NCBI GenBank assembly: GCA_910587025.1 | Contig: CAJUKR010000025.1 | Location: 1-24,167 of the forward strand | Source of the DNA: an uncultured Christensenellaceae bacterium | GTDB taxonomy: Bacteria; Bacillota; Clostridia; Christensenellales; Pumilibacteraceae | Direction of reading: 5' to 3' | Length of the DNA stretch: 24,167 nt | In this document: piece by piece, positions 8,154 to 19,050 of the stretch | Numbering within the stretch: position 1 is the first letter of the stretch | Layout of the letters: every line of letters begins with the position of its first letter | The notes under the pieces: model-generated | Database searches by the model: none | The model's input: the letters and a program-made list of their open reading frames with translations, nothing else | What the model was told of the DNA's origin: nothing | Position numbers and translations under genes: made by a program

Positions 8154-9016
8154 CATATCACGACAAACGCCGAAATCCAGTTCCAGCCCCACCAATTATA
8201 CGAAAAAAGCAGAATAGCAAACAATAACGCCGCCATGAAAAAGTAAGCGAAAATATCCGAAGCGCGATATTTCATTACCTTCATTTTCGTACGGCCTTTC
8301 GCGCCGCGATAGCATCTCGCGTCCATGGCGTCACCGAGTTCGTCGGATCGTTTTAACGAGCATATAAAAAGAGGTATCAGCACGGGAAGAAGAGCCGCCG
8401 CCCTCTTGAAAATATTGCCGTGGTCGAAGCTCGCCCCGCGCGCTTTCTGCGCGTTCATGATCTTTTCCGCCTCGCCCATTATCGTCGGTATAAGACAAAG
8501 CGTGATGGACATTATCATCGCAAGCTCGTGAATGGGAAGTCGCAGGAGCTTGAGCGGAGAAAGAAGATGTTCTATCGCATCGGTAAGCGCCATGGGAGTA
8601 GTCGTAAACGTCAACAGCGACGGACCGAGCACGAGCAGAAAAAGCCGACAAGCGAGTTTACCCGCGCTTATAAGCCCGGTACCGCAGATGTTGAAAGGAC
8701 CCCATTCGATATAAAATCCGAAAGCGGCTTTCTCGGCTTCCTCGCCCATTCCCCGGTTCAGCAACAGAGTGAGTATAAACGTGAAGATCAGCAGGATAAA
8801 AATAAATTTTACGCTCGAAAGCACTTTACGAATGGGCACGCGAGAAAGAAGTATCACGCCCAAAAGCACGACAGCGACAATACCGTAGAGCACAAAAGAA
8901 TCGATAAAGAATATCATTACGATATAAGCAATCGTTATGATCAGTTTCGCGCGCGCGTCCATTCTGTGAATAGGCGATTCCACGGGATAAACTTGTCCGA
9001 AAGTTATGTCTTTCAT
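8153..9016 (-). CDS. ecfT: ECF transporter transmembrane protein EcfT
   Basis: 287 residues. It couples the two ATPases to interchangeable substrate-binding EcfS proteins for vitamin or metal uptake; no EcfS gene is in the window, so the substrate is open. Hydrophobic segments lie at about 27-57, 67-87, 115-145, 163-180 and 255-280. The first coupling-helix motif is KARGAS (191-196). The second reads DARCYRG (232-238), where the usual ARG is ARC. The ATG at 9016 overlaps the ecfA2 stop as ATGA, which implies translational coupling. Confidence 0.95.
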   Translation of the reverse strand: MKDITFGQVYPVESPIHRMDARAKLIITIAYIVMIFFIDSFVLYGIVAVVLLGVILLSRVPIRKVLSSVKFIFILLIFTFILTLLLNRGMGEEAEKAAFGFYIEWGPFNICGTGLISAGKLACRLFLLVLGPSLLTFTTTPMALTDAIEHLLSPLKLLRLPIHELAMIMSITLCLIPTIMGEAEKIMNAQKARGASFDHGNIFKRAAALLPVLIPLFICSLKRSDELGDAMDARCYRGAKGRTKMKVMKYRASDIFAYFFMAALLFAILLFSYNWWGWNWISAFVVI

Positions 9017-9900
9017 TTTTCGATATTTTCCCTGCCCGTCGCATATAATTTCAGTCGCGCGACAAGCTCGGCTTCCGTCAGAACAGACGGGTCTATGTCT
9101 ATACCCGAATTCGCAAGATATGCGGCAAGCTCGGTCACCGTAGGCAGCTCGAGCCCGAGCGAATTTATAAGCTCGCGCTCGGCAAATAACTTTTCGGGAG
9201 AAAATACGCCCATGACTCTGCCCTCTCCGAGAACCGCCACTTTATTGCAACACTCGGCGACTTCGTCCATATTGTGCGAAACCATTACGACAGTCGGACA
9301 CGTCTGCTTTACGAAGCGTATGAGTTCGAGTATCTCCTTTTTGCCCTTCGGATCGAGTCCCGCAGTCGGCTCGTCGAGAATGAGCAATTCGGGACGCATG
9401 ACTATAACGCCCGCGATCGCCACTCTGCGCTTTTGCCCGCCCGAAAGCTCGAAAGGCGAACGCTGAGCCACATCGTCGTAATCGAGTCCGACACGCCATA
9501 TGGCTTCCCTTACCTTTACGGCGATTTCGTCTTTATCCAGTCCGAGGTTTTTCGCTCCGTACGCCACATCGTCGGCCACAGTATCCGCAAAAAGCTGATA
9601 CTCGGGATATTGAAACACCATACCGACTTTTTCGCGCAATCCCTTCAGATCGGGTTTTTTCGCGGTCAGATCGATACCGCACACCTTGAGCGAAGCGTTT
9701 TCGTTAAGTCTCGACTTGGTCTGTATACGCGTCAGCGCATTGAGGTGACTTATAAGCGTGGATTTTCCGCTGCCCGTGTGTCCTATGATACCGAAAAAAT
9801 CCCCGTCCGCAATATCGAGCGACACATTGTCGAGCGCGCGTTTTTCAAACGGCGATTTCGGGTTATATACATAACTGAGGTTCTTTATTTCAACCGCCAT
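9013..9900 (-). CDS. ecfA2: ECF transporter ATPase EcfA2
   Basis: 295 residues. One of two ABC ATPases of the energy-coupling factor module. It has Walker A GHTGSGKST (40-48, the form typical of EcfA2), Q-loop Q97, signature LSGGQ (152-156), Walker B LLILDEP (172-178) and switch H209. The ATG at 9900 has a full AAGGAGG site with short spacing and lies 16 nt inside the end of ecfA1. Confidence 0.95.
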   Translation of the reverse strand: MAVEIKNLSYVYNPKSPFEKRALDNVSLDIADGDFFGIIGHTGSGKSTLISHLNALTRIQTKSRLNENASLKVCGIDLTAKKPDLKGLREKVGMVFQYPEYQLFADTVADDVAYGAKNLGLDKDEIAVKVREAIWRVGLDYDDVAQRSPFELSGGQKRRVAIAGVIVMRPELLILDEPTAGLDPKGKKEILELIRFVKQTCPTVVMVSHNMDEVAECCNKVAVLGEGRVMGVFSPEKLFAERELINSLGLELPTVTELAAYLANSGIDIDPSVLTEAELVARLKLYATGRENIEK

Positions 9901-10721
9901 AACGCCTCCTTAAGCTCCTCGTCCGACACTATGCCTTCGGGAAGCCCTACTCCGTTTTTTCGGAGAGAGTCGGCGATACGCGCGGGAAGCGGAGCGTCCA
10001 GTCCGAACGAACGCAACCTTTCCACATCGGACAGCGCGGTATGCGACGGCTCGTCGATAACGATGCGTCCGCGGTCGAGAGCGATAACTCTGTCGGCGCG
10101 CGCCGCTTCTTCGGGGAAATGCGTGATCATTATGACCGTCACTTTCTCGTTTCCGCGTATACGGTCGATGACGTCCATGACGTCTTTCTTGCCTCTTGGA
10201 TCGAGCATTGCCGTGGCTTCGTCGAGCACGAGCACTTTGGGCTTGAGCGCGAGAACGCCGGCGATCGCTATACGCTGTTTCTGACCGCCCGACAGACGGA
10301 AGGGCGTACCCTTGCGATGTTCCTTCATGCCCACGCATTCGAGCGCCCAATCCACGCGACGATCTAGCTCGGACGGTTCGACGCCGAGATTTTCGGGACC
10401 GAAAGCCACGTCGTCTTCGATTATAGACGCAACCATCTGATTATCCGGATTCTGAAACACGACGCCGACAGTCGAGCGCACGTCGAAGACAAACGCCCTG
10501 TCCGCGGTATCGAAACCGCGCACCAGAACAGTCCCCGCGGTAGGACGGCGCAATCCGTTGAGCAAACGCGCAAGCGTGGATTTGCCGCTGCCGTTCGAGC
10601 CGACGAGCGCGATAAACTCGCCCTCTTCCACATCGAAAGAGATATTTCTGAGCGCGACGACCTCGTCCTCCAGTCCCTCGTTGTACATGTATGTCAGATT
10701 TTTTACGGAAATTATGCTCAT
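9885..10721 (-). CDS. ecfA1: ECF transporter ATPase EcfA1
   Basis: 278 residues. It pairs with EcfA2 as an asymmetric ATPase dimer that drives EcfT. Walker A is GSNGSGKST (41-49), Q-loop Q90, signature LSGGQ (143-147), Walker B VLVLDEATAMLDP from 163 (DEATAMLDP is characteristic of EcfA1) and switch H201. It starts 9 nt after the lepB stop. No strong ribosome binding site precedes the ATG, so coupling to lepB translation is likely. Confidence 0.95.
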   Translation of the reverse strand: MSIISVKNLTYMYNEGLEDEVVALRNISFDVEEGEFIALVGSNGSGKSTLARLLNGLRRPTAGTVLVRGFDTADRAFVFDVRSTVGVVFQNPDNQMVASIIEDDVAFGPENLGVEPSELDRRVDWALECVGMKEHRKGTPFRLSGGQKQRIAIAGVLALKPKVLVLDEATAMLDPRGKKDVMDVIDRIRGNEKVTVIMITHFPEEAARADRVIALDRGRIVIDEPSHTALSDVERLRSFGLDAPLPARIADSLRKNGVGLPEGIVSDEELKEALWRLK

Positions 10722-10730
10722 TTGTTACCG

Positions 10731-11399
10731 TTAACGCCCGTCGTCCGGCGCGCTTCCGCGAAGATAAGCGCCGAATACGAGCTTGCAAAGCCACTCGAAA
10801 AACGAATCCTTTTCGAGTAAAACGTCCACGCGTCCGACAAGCTCGTCTGCCGTCACGTCACCTATATCGCCGTAGCGCGAATCTTTCGAATTGTTCCTGT
10901 TGTCGCCGAGCGCGAATATACACCCGTCGGGCACCTTATAATCCTCTTCGAACGGAATACGCACGCCCACCCGCGACCAATAGCTCGTTTCCATTTTTTC
11001 GCGAATATATTCGTCCGCCTGTTTTTCGCCGTTGACATAAAGGTAGACCACTCTTTTTCCGTCCTCGTTTTCGGGGATAAAGCGTACGACGTCGCCGCCG
11101 AGCGCAACGGCGCGCTTGATATACTGCGTCGTCTTGCCCGACGAATCGGTTTTTGCGAAAATGATTATATCGCCGCGGGATATAACGGCGTTGCCGCGCT
11201 CGACGAGAACGTACTGACCGTTCGAAAGCGTGTCGCTCATGCTCGTGCCGTTGACGCGACAGAGCGCGAACATAGACGTAAGACAAAGCACGCCGATCAA
11301 AACAAGCAGTATCAGCGCAAGCAGAACGTTCAAGATCATTCCCCACACGGACGATTGCGTTTCGTTGCCACGTCCGAGCAGTTTTTCGCTCAAATCCAT
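10731..11399 (-). CDS. lepB: Signal peptidase I
   Basis: 222 residues, S26 family, short Gram-positive (SipS-like) form. It cleaves signal peptides of exported proteins at the outer face of the membrane. One N-terminal membrane segment (about 20-45) is followed by the catalytic Ser53 in NGTSMSDTL, catalytic Lys95 in YIKRAVALGGD, and the conserved box GDNRNNSKDSR (165-175). The ATG at 11399 was chosen because AAGGAG lies 7 nt before it. A GTG 21 nt upstream would put that site inside the gene. It begins 11 nt after the preceding stop codon. Confidence 0.95.
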   Translation of the reverse strand: MDLSEKLLGRGNETQSSVWGMILNVLLALILLVLIGVLCLTSMFALCRVNGTSMSDTLSNGQYVLVERGNAVISRGDIIIFAKTDSSGKTTQYIKRAVALGGDVVRFIPENEDGKRVVYLYVNGEKQADEYIREKMETSYWSRVGVRIPFEEDYKVPDGCIFALGDNRNNSKDSRYGDIGDVTADELVGRVDVLLEKDSFFEWLCKLVFGAYLRGSAPDDGR

Positions 11400-11410
11400 A
11401 CAGTCGCTCC

Positions 11411-13045
11411 TTATACCCACAGCACGGACGCGATACCTACGGGCGCGTCGCTGTCTATGCGCAGATTAACCACGCGTTCCCAATCGGTCAGAATACCGAG
11501 CTGCGACTTGAAATCCGTAACCTGAAGCGTGAGCTTCTTCCAGTTATCGGACGGAGAAAGTCTCGGCGCGAAACGGTATTCGGTATATTTGGTCTTATCG
11601 TCGCCTTTTTCGTTGCCGCAAGCCGTAAGCGTAAAAGTCACGTCCTGATCGGCGGCGGAATATATCATGATCTGAAGTAATTGCGAGCCCGTGCCGTGAT
11701 AGACCGCGTCGCCTATCTTGAAAGTGGACAGCGTGCCGAGTTTGCTCGATACGCCGCGTATCCCGAACGGACCTTCGATCATGGACAATGTATCGAGTCC
11801 GACAAGCGGAGAAAGCACGGACCAGTCGTCCAATCCCATATCGCTGTCGTACACGAGCCTGTTCGTCCGAATGGGGGTCTCGGATACGCCGAGCATTGCG
11901 GGTACTTTCGTTATTATGGGCGAACTGAAAGAAAAACCTTCGCCGTCCGATCTTGTCGCGTTCACGAACGCGCTCAGCGGGCGGCGGGAATAGTATACGT
12001 CCACCGTAGACGTATATTCGCCGTCGCCCGTCTTTTCGACTTTCGCGCGCCGCCAGTTGCGAAGCGCGCCGCCGCTTCCGCCCTGCGACGTGAACAGATC
12101 TATATCGTCCAGTTCGGCAGGAACTTTTATATCGAATCTCAGGCGATGTTCATCCGAACGCACAGTAAGCTCGGGCGAAGCGGGAACGGAACCGTCGCCT
12201 TTCAGATACGAAGAAAGCCAAAGCCCGATGTTGCCGCGCTGTTTCAACCCTATCGTATGACTGACCCGTTCGCTGATCGTAAGTCTCGAACCCGACAACT
12301 GCGGCATAAGCTCGAAAGCCGTGCTCATGGAATCCGTCGAACCGTCCTGCTCGTTGGATGACAGCACCGTCAACAGCGGGATTTTCACCATGGGAGCGTA
12401 CGCTTCTTCTGCAAAAGACACTTTATAACGCAGGTAGTCCTGCCCCTCCGTATCCGAAGGTTTTTGTCCCGAAGCGAACATGGACACCGCGCATCTTACG
12501 CGCTGATCCACCGCCGCCGTTTTAATGACCGCGGAAGACGACACGCCGTCGCCTATGACCGCGATACGCGTTTCGTCGACTTCCTCCAGTCCGGACGCAA
12601 ACGTAACGGTACGCATGATCGTTTCCGCCCAGGTGATCCAGCAATTGAACCGCATATCTTCGGGGACTTCGGTCAATCTGTCGGATACGAAATTGGCGTA
12701 CGACATGGAACGGGGATATATAGTATAATTCGGATCGTCGTCGCGCTCGCCGGCATAATCGGGAACGATCGCGTTATAGCCCGCTTCCAAAATTTTCGTT
12801 ACGTCGACTTCCCCGACCGCTTTATGCACGTCGGGGACATAGACGACAGCAGGCGAAACCGCGTCGGCGATAAGAACGCAACGCACGTAAACGCGCGCCA
12901 CGCCGTCCGTCGTCGTCGAACCGTTGAACCGCGCGGTAATATAACGTCGTCCGTTATCGGTCTTATCCGACAATATACTGACGTTGAGCGCGAGCGCGGC
13001 GGGGTCATAACCCTTCCATATCATTTGCGGGGTGAGAATTTCCAT
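11411..13045 (-). CDS. Alpha/beta-hydrolase-fold protein lacking the usual nucleophile
   Basis: 544 residues, two parts. Residues about 1-285 resemble the acetyl xylan esterase / dienelactone-hydrolase type of alpha/beta hydrolase: a substrate-entry strand AVVYVPD, then RIAVIGDGVSSSAVI (160-174), then LLTVLSSNEQD with candidate acid D234, and SHTIG with candidate H263. In active relatives the elbow reads GxSxG; here the nucleophile position is Gly167 and the next small residue is Ser169, so it may be a non-catalytic binder. Residues about 395-544 look like a beta-sandwich carbohydrate-binding region (inference). No signal peptide is present, so it is predicted to be cytoplasmic. It heads the operon with lepB and ecf genes and has a promoter only about 7 nt before the ATG, with no ribosome binding site. 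Confidence 0.7.
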   Translation of the reverse strand: MEILTPQMIWKGYDPAALALNVSILSDKTDNGRRYITARFNGSTTTDGVARVYVRCVLIADAVSPAVVYVPDVHKAVGEVDVTKILEAGYNAIVPDYAGERDDDPNYTIYPRSMSYANFVSDRLTEVPEDMRFNCWITWAETIMRTVTFASGLEEVDETRIAVIGDGVSSSAVIKTAAVDQRVRCAVSMFASGQKPSDTEGQDYLRYKVSFAEEAYAPMVKIPLLTVLSSNEQDGSTDSMSTAFELMPQLSGSRLTISERVSHTIGLKQRGNIGLWLSSYLKGDGSVPASPELTVRSDEHRLRFDIKVPAELDDIDLFTSQGGSGGALRNWRRAKVEKTGDGEYTSTVDVYYSRRPLSAFVNATRSDGEGFSFSSPIITKVPAMLGVSETPIRTNRLVYDSDMGLDDWSVLSPLVGLDTLSMIEGPFGIRGVSSKLGTLSTFKIGDAVYHGTGSQLLQIMIYSAADQDVTFTLTACGNEKGDDKTKYTEYRFAPRLSPSDNWKKLTLQVTDFKSQLGILTDWERVVNLRIDSDAPVGIASVLWV

Positions 13046-13058
13046 ATTTCGGTTTATA

Positions 13059-13088
13059 ATTTTACTACTTTATGGGGCTGTATGTCAA
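13059..13088 (-). promoter_or_regulatory. Promoter of the hydrolase-lepB-ecf operon
   Basis: -35 TTGACA (13083-13088), 18-bp spacer, -10 TAAAAT (13059-13064). The predicted start near 13052 leaves only about 7 nt before the ATG at 13045 and no Shine-Dalgarno sequence. Confidence 0.65.
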
Positions 13089-13146
13089 GTCTATTGCACC
13101 GCTTGCACGGCAGCGACCCACTTGTGACCGACTTATGATTGACTTA
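13089..13146. repeat. Direct repeats between divergent promoters
   Basis: TTGCAC occurs at 13094-13099 and 13103-13108 (9-bp period). GACTTA occurs at 13130-13135 and 13141-13146 (11-bp period, one helical turn), the second copy overlapping the plus-strand -35. They could bind a regulator shared by the divergent genes, but six-base repeats of this kind can arise by chance. Confidence 0.3.
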
Positions 13147-13167
13147 CGCTCCGTTTTGTGATAATAT
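13139..13167 (+). promoter_or_regulatory. Promoter of the plus-strand gene, leaderless
   Basis: -35 TTGACT (13139-13144), 17-bp spacer, -10 TAATAT (13162-13167) with extended TGA. The predicted start is 13173-13175, directly before the ATG at 13176, so the mRNA should have essentially no leader. Confidence 0.65.
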
Positions 13168-13175
13168 ATAAACAA

Positions 13176-14255
13176 ATGGAAAACTTCATCGACGAAATCC
13201 TCGACTATACCCTGCCCAAACTGCGCGCCGAATACGGCGGCTTTACTTTTCCGCGTTCGTTTATAGCCGATCAGCTCGCACGCATCCTCGAAAGATACAA
13301 AGCGAAACTCGTCGCAAGCGGGATCAATCCCGCGCTGTACGGCGTTCCCGCGCCGGACATAGTCAAATATATCTGCGGTTATCACTTCGCATATTCGGCG
13401 CACATGACGGACGCCGAACGCATCGCGCTTACCTCAGACCGCGCTTACCGCAACTCGCTCGTTCTAAACGTCACCGAAGAACTTTTCATTCTCGAGAATA
13501 TAAAGACCTCGGCGGTGCGAATAGTCAACGAATACAATCCCGTATACTGCCGCTTCAATATCCTTCTCGATTATATGCTCAACATAGGGATAAAGAACCC
13601 CGCCAGGGACAAAGACCATACGGTCATGGCGGTCATGAAACTGTTTGAAAACGCATATCTCAAACTCAAAGGCATTATGACGCTCATAGCCCGCGGCCTG
13701 GAAAAAGAAGCTATCATCGTATGGCGCAGTCTGCACGAACTCGAATGCGTTATCGCCGTGTTGTGCAAATACGACCGCTCCGTCGTCGAGGAATTCGAAA
13801 CTTTCGACCGTTTCAGCGAAAAGCGCGACGATATGGACGAAACCACTCAGGCGGAGTATGACGAAAAAATAAAGAAATTCGGCATCAATCTCAAGAACAA
13901 CAACGAAGTGGATCACTTCGAAAACTACGGCTGGCTCGGCGCTATTCCCGATCTCGAAATGACGAAATGGAATCTCAACTTCCGTTTCCTCGAGGATCTG
14001 GCGGGACTTGCCGAAAAATACAAAGAATATCAGGTCGCATGCGACGCATCGCACATGAACGCAAAAATTCTCAAATGGAACAAACAGCGCGTGCTCGATT
14101 TCGTAGTCAAACGCTGTTTCAACTCCAACCTCTTCATCATTTCCAATTATACCAAATTCCTCGAAACGAACGGACTGCGTCCCGATCATAAAATAATAGG
14201 TAAAATGATCGGCGATCTGAAACAAATCATCGACATCTTTCTTCCCATGCAATAA
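13176..14255 (+). CDS. Helical protein of unknown function, possibly DUF5677-like
   Basis: 359 residues, the only plus-strand gene. I do not firmly recognise it. The central stretch, about 155-205, with LKGIMTLIARGLEKEA followed by an IVWRSLHELE motif, resembles the Arg-x-x-x-Glu helix of DUF5677-type proteins, which have no settled function. The rest is predicted helical, rich in charged and aromatic residues, without signal peptide or membrane segment. The ATG at 13176 was preferred to a GTG at 13158 because the promoter -10 (13162-13167) lies between them. It is monocistronic, divergent from the hydrolase operon and convergent with mtn, with two terminators after it. Confidence 0.75.
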   Translation: MENFIDEILDYTLPKLRAEYGGFTFPRSFIADQLARILERYKAKLVASGINPALYGVPAPDIVKYICGYHFAYSAHMTDAERIALTSDRAYRNSLVLNVTEELFILENIKTSAVRIVNEYNPVYCRFNILLDYMLNIGIKNPARDKDHTVMAVMKLFENAYLKLKGIMTLIARGLEKEAIIVWRSLHELECVIAVLCKYDRSVVEEFETFDRFSEKRDDMDETTQAEYDEKIKKFGINLKNNNEVDHFENYGWLGAIPDLEMTKWNLNFRFLEDLAGLAEKYKEYQVACDASHMNAKILKWNKQRVLDFVVKRCFNSNLFIISNYTKFLETNGLRPDHKIIGKMIGDLKQIIDIFLPMQ

Positions 14256-14323
14256 AAAACGATTTATGTAAAATCAAAATACATAAGTGCAATGTAAAGC
14301 GAAAAGCAAAAAGCGAAAAAACA

Positions 14324-14366
14324 AAAAAGCGCCCCGAAAGTAATACAAACTTTCGGGACGCTTTTT
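14324..14366. terminator. Bidirectional intrinsic terminator
   Basis: Arms CCCGAAAGT (14333-14341) and ACTTTCGGG (14349-14357) form 9 bp, extended past one C/A mismatch by GCG/CGC and five A-T pairs. T runs follow on both strands (14362-14366 and the complement of 14323-14328). It serves the plus-strand gene and mtn, which converge here. Confidence 0.85.
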
Positions 14367-14404
14367 ATGCAAAGAAGTAAAAATTTCGATTCGATTATTT
14401 CTCC

Positions 14405-14446
14405 CGTCCGACTTTCGGAGCGCATGGCGAAATTCGGACGTTTTTT
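14405..14446 (+). terminator. Second terminator, plus direction
   Basis: CGTCCGA (14405-14411) pairs with TCGGACG (14434-14440), and the inner TTTCG with CGAAA, followed by six T on the plus strand. The minus strand has no T run after the stem. It acts as a backstop that prevents plus-strand transcription from entering mtn and rpoC in antisense. Confidence 0.75.
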
Positions 14447-14450
14447 ATTT

Positions 14451-15119
14451 CTACAGCCGTTTCAGAAGTCCCAGAACGGCGGCAACGGACTTCTTCGACG
14501 CCTCGGTCACAAAGTCGTAAAATTCGTCTGCGGAACAGCTGTCGGACACCGTTTTTATGCAGGCGAACGGCACGCCGAGCCGCGCGCATATATGCGCGGA
14601 CGCCGCCGACTCCATATCCACCGCGCCCACACTCGGAAAATCCGTCAATATGCGGTCGGTCTGTTCTTTCGATCTTATGAACTGCTCCCCCGTCGCCATG
14701 ACCGTGCGGACGCCGTCCGACACTTCCGCAAGGATTTCGGACAGCATTTCGTCGGCCTCGATCTCCACGCGGTCGAGTACGTCGAGATGACCGCGCGGCA
14801 AACCGTCTATATCGACGTCGTGCTGAATAAAAGAGCTCGGCACTACGGCAGACATCGGCTTCACGCCTATTCCGCCGCACACCCCGGTCATAACTATGCC
14901 GCCGACCCCGAAAACAAGCGCGAGCGTACTCGTAACGAACGCCGCGTTTACTTTACCCACGCCGCACTTCACAACGACCGCTTTCGCGTCGCAAAGCGTT
15001 CCTTCGTAAAAAGTCGAGCCGCCTATTTCGGTTGTCCGAACATTGCTCATCTCATGCACAAGCCCGTCGACCTCGACGGACAACGCGCCTATGATACCTA
15101 TTTTATCCGTTTTCGTCAT
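14451..15119 (-). CDS. mtn: 5'-methylthioadenosine/S-adenosylhomocysteine nucleosidase
   Basis: 222 residues, normal for the family. It hydrolyses methylthioadenosine and S-adenosylhomocysteine to free adenine plus the thio-ribose compound, feeding methionine and methyl-cycle salvage. It shows IGIIGALSVEVDGL with the acidic residue E16 corresponding to catalytic Glu12 of the E. coli enzyme, GVGKVNAA, TGVCGGIG, substrate-binding VDMES (E170) and catalytic D193 in KTVSDSC. It is transcribed from its own promoter as a single gene between the rpoC terminator and the convergent terminators. No ribosome binding site is visible before the ATG. Confidence 0.93.
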   Translation of the reverse strand: MTKTDKIGIIGALSVEVDGLVHEMSNVRTTEIGGSTFYEGTLCDAKAVVVKCGVGKVNAAFVTSTLALVFGVGGIVMTGVCGGIGVKPMSAVVPSSFIQHDVDIDGLPRGHLDVLDRVEIEADEMLSEILAEVSDGVRTVMATGEQFIRSKEQTDRILTDFPSVGAVDMESAASAHICARLGVPFACIKTVSDSCSADEFYDFVTEASKKSVAAVLGLLKRL

Positions 15120-15125
15120 ATCGAT

Positions 15126-15155
15126 ATTTTATCACAAAACGTACGCTTCGGTCAA
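15126..15155 (-). promoter_or_regulatory. Promoter of mtn, leaderless
   Basis: -35 TTGACC (15150-15155), 18-bp spacer, -10 TAAAAT (15126-15131) with extended TGA. Exactly six bases lie between the -10 and the ATG at 15119, so transcription should begin at the start codon itself. Confidence 0.7.
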
Positions 15156-15169
15156 GTCATAGCGGACAC

Positions 15170-15204
15170 AAAAAAGACGCGGGCATCGATCGCTCGCGTC
15201 TTTT
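15170..15204 (-). terminator. Terminator of the rpoBC transcript
   Basis: AAAAGACGCG (15172-15181) and CGCGTCTTTT (15195-15204) form a 10-bp stem with a 13-nt loop, 13 nt after the rpoC stop. The minus-strand RNA ends in a six-U run; the opposite direction also has four T, so it may be partly bidirectional. Confidence 0.85.
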
Positions 15205-15217
15205 CGTTTTTATTTAC

Positions 15218-19048
<3,831 letters not shown>

Positions 19049-19050
19049 TG

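Noticed and set aside
11400..11420. Earlier GTG start for lepB
   Set aside because: It would bury the AAGGAG site that fits the ATG at 11399.
13158..13175. GTG start for the plus-strand gene
   Set aside because: The promoter -10 (13162-13167) lies downstream of it, so this GTG would not be in the mRNA.
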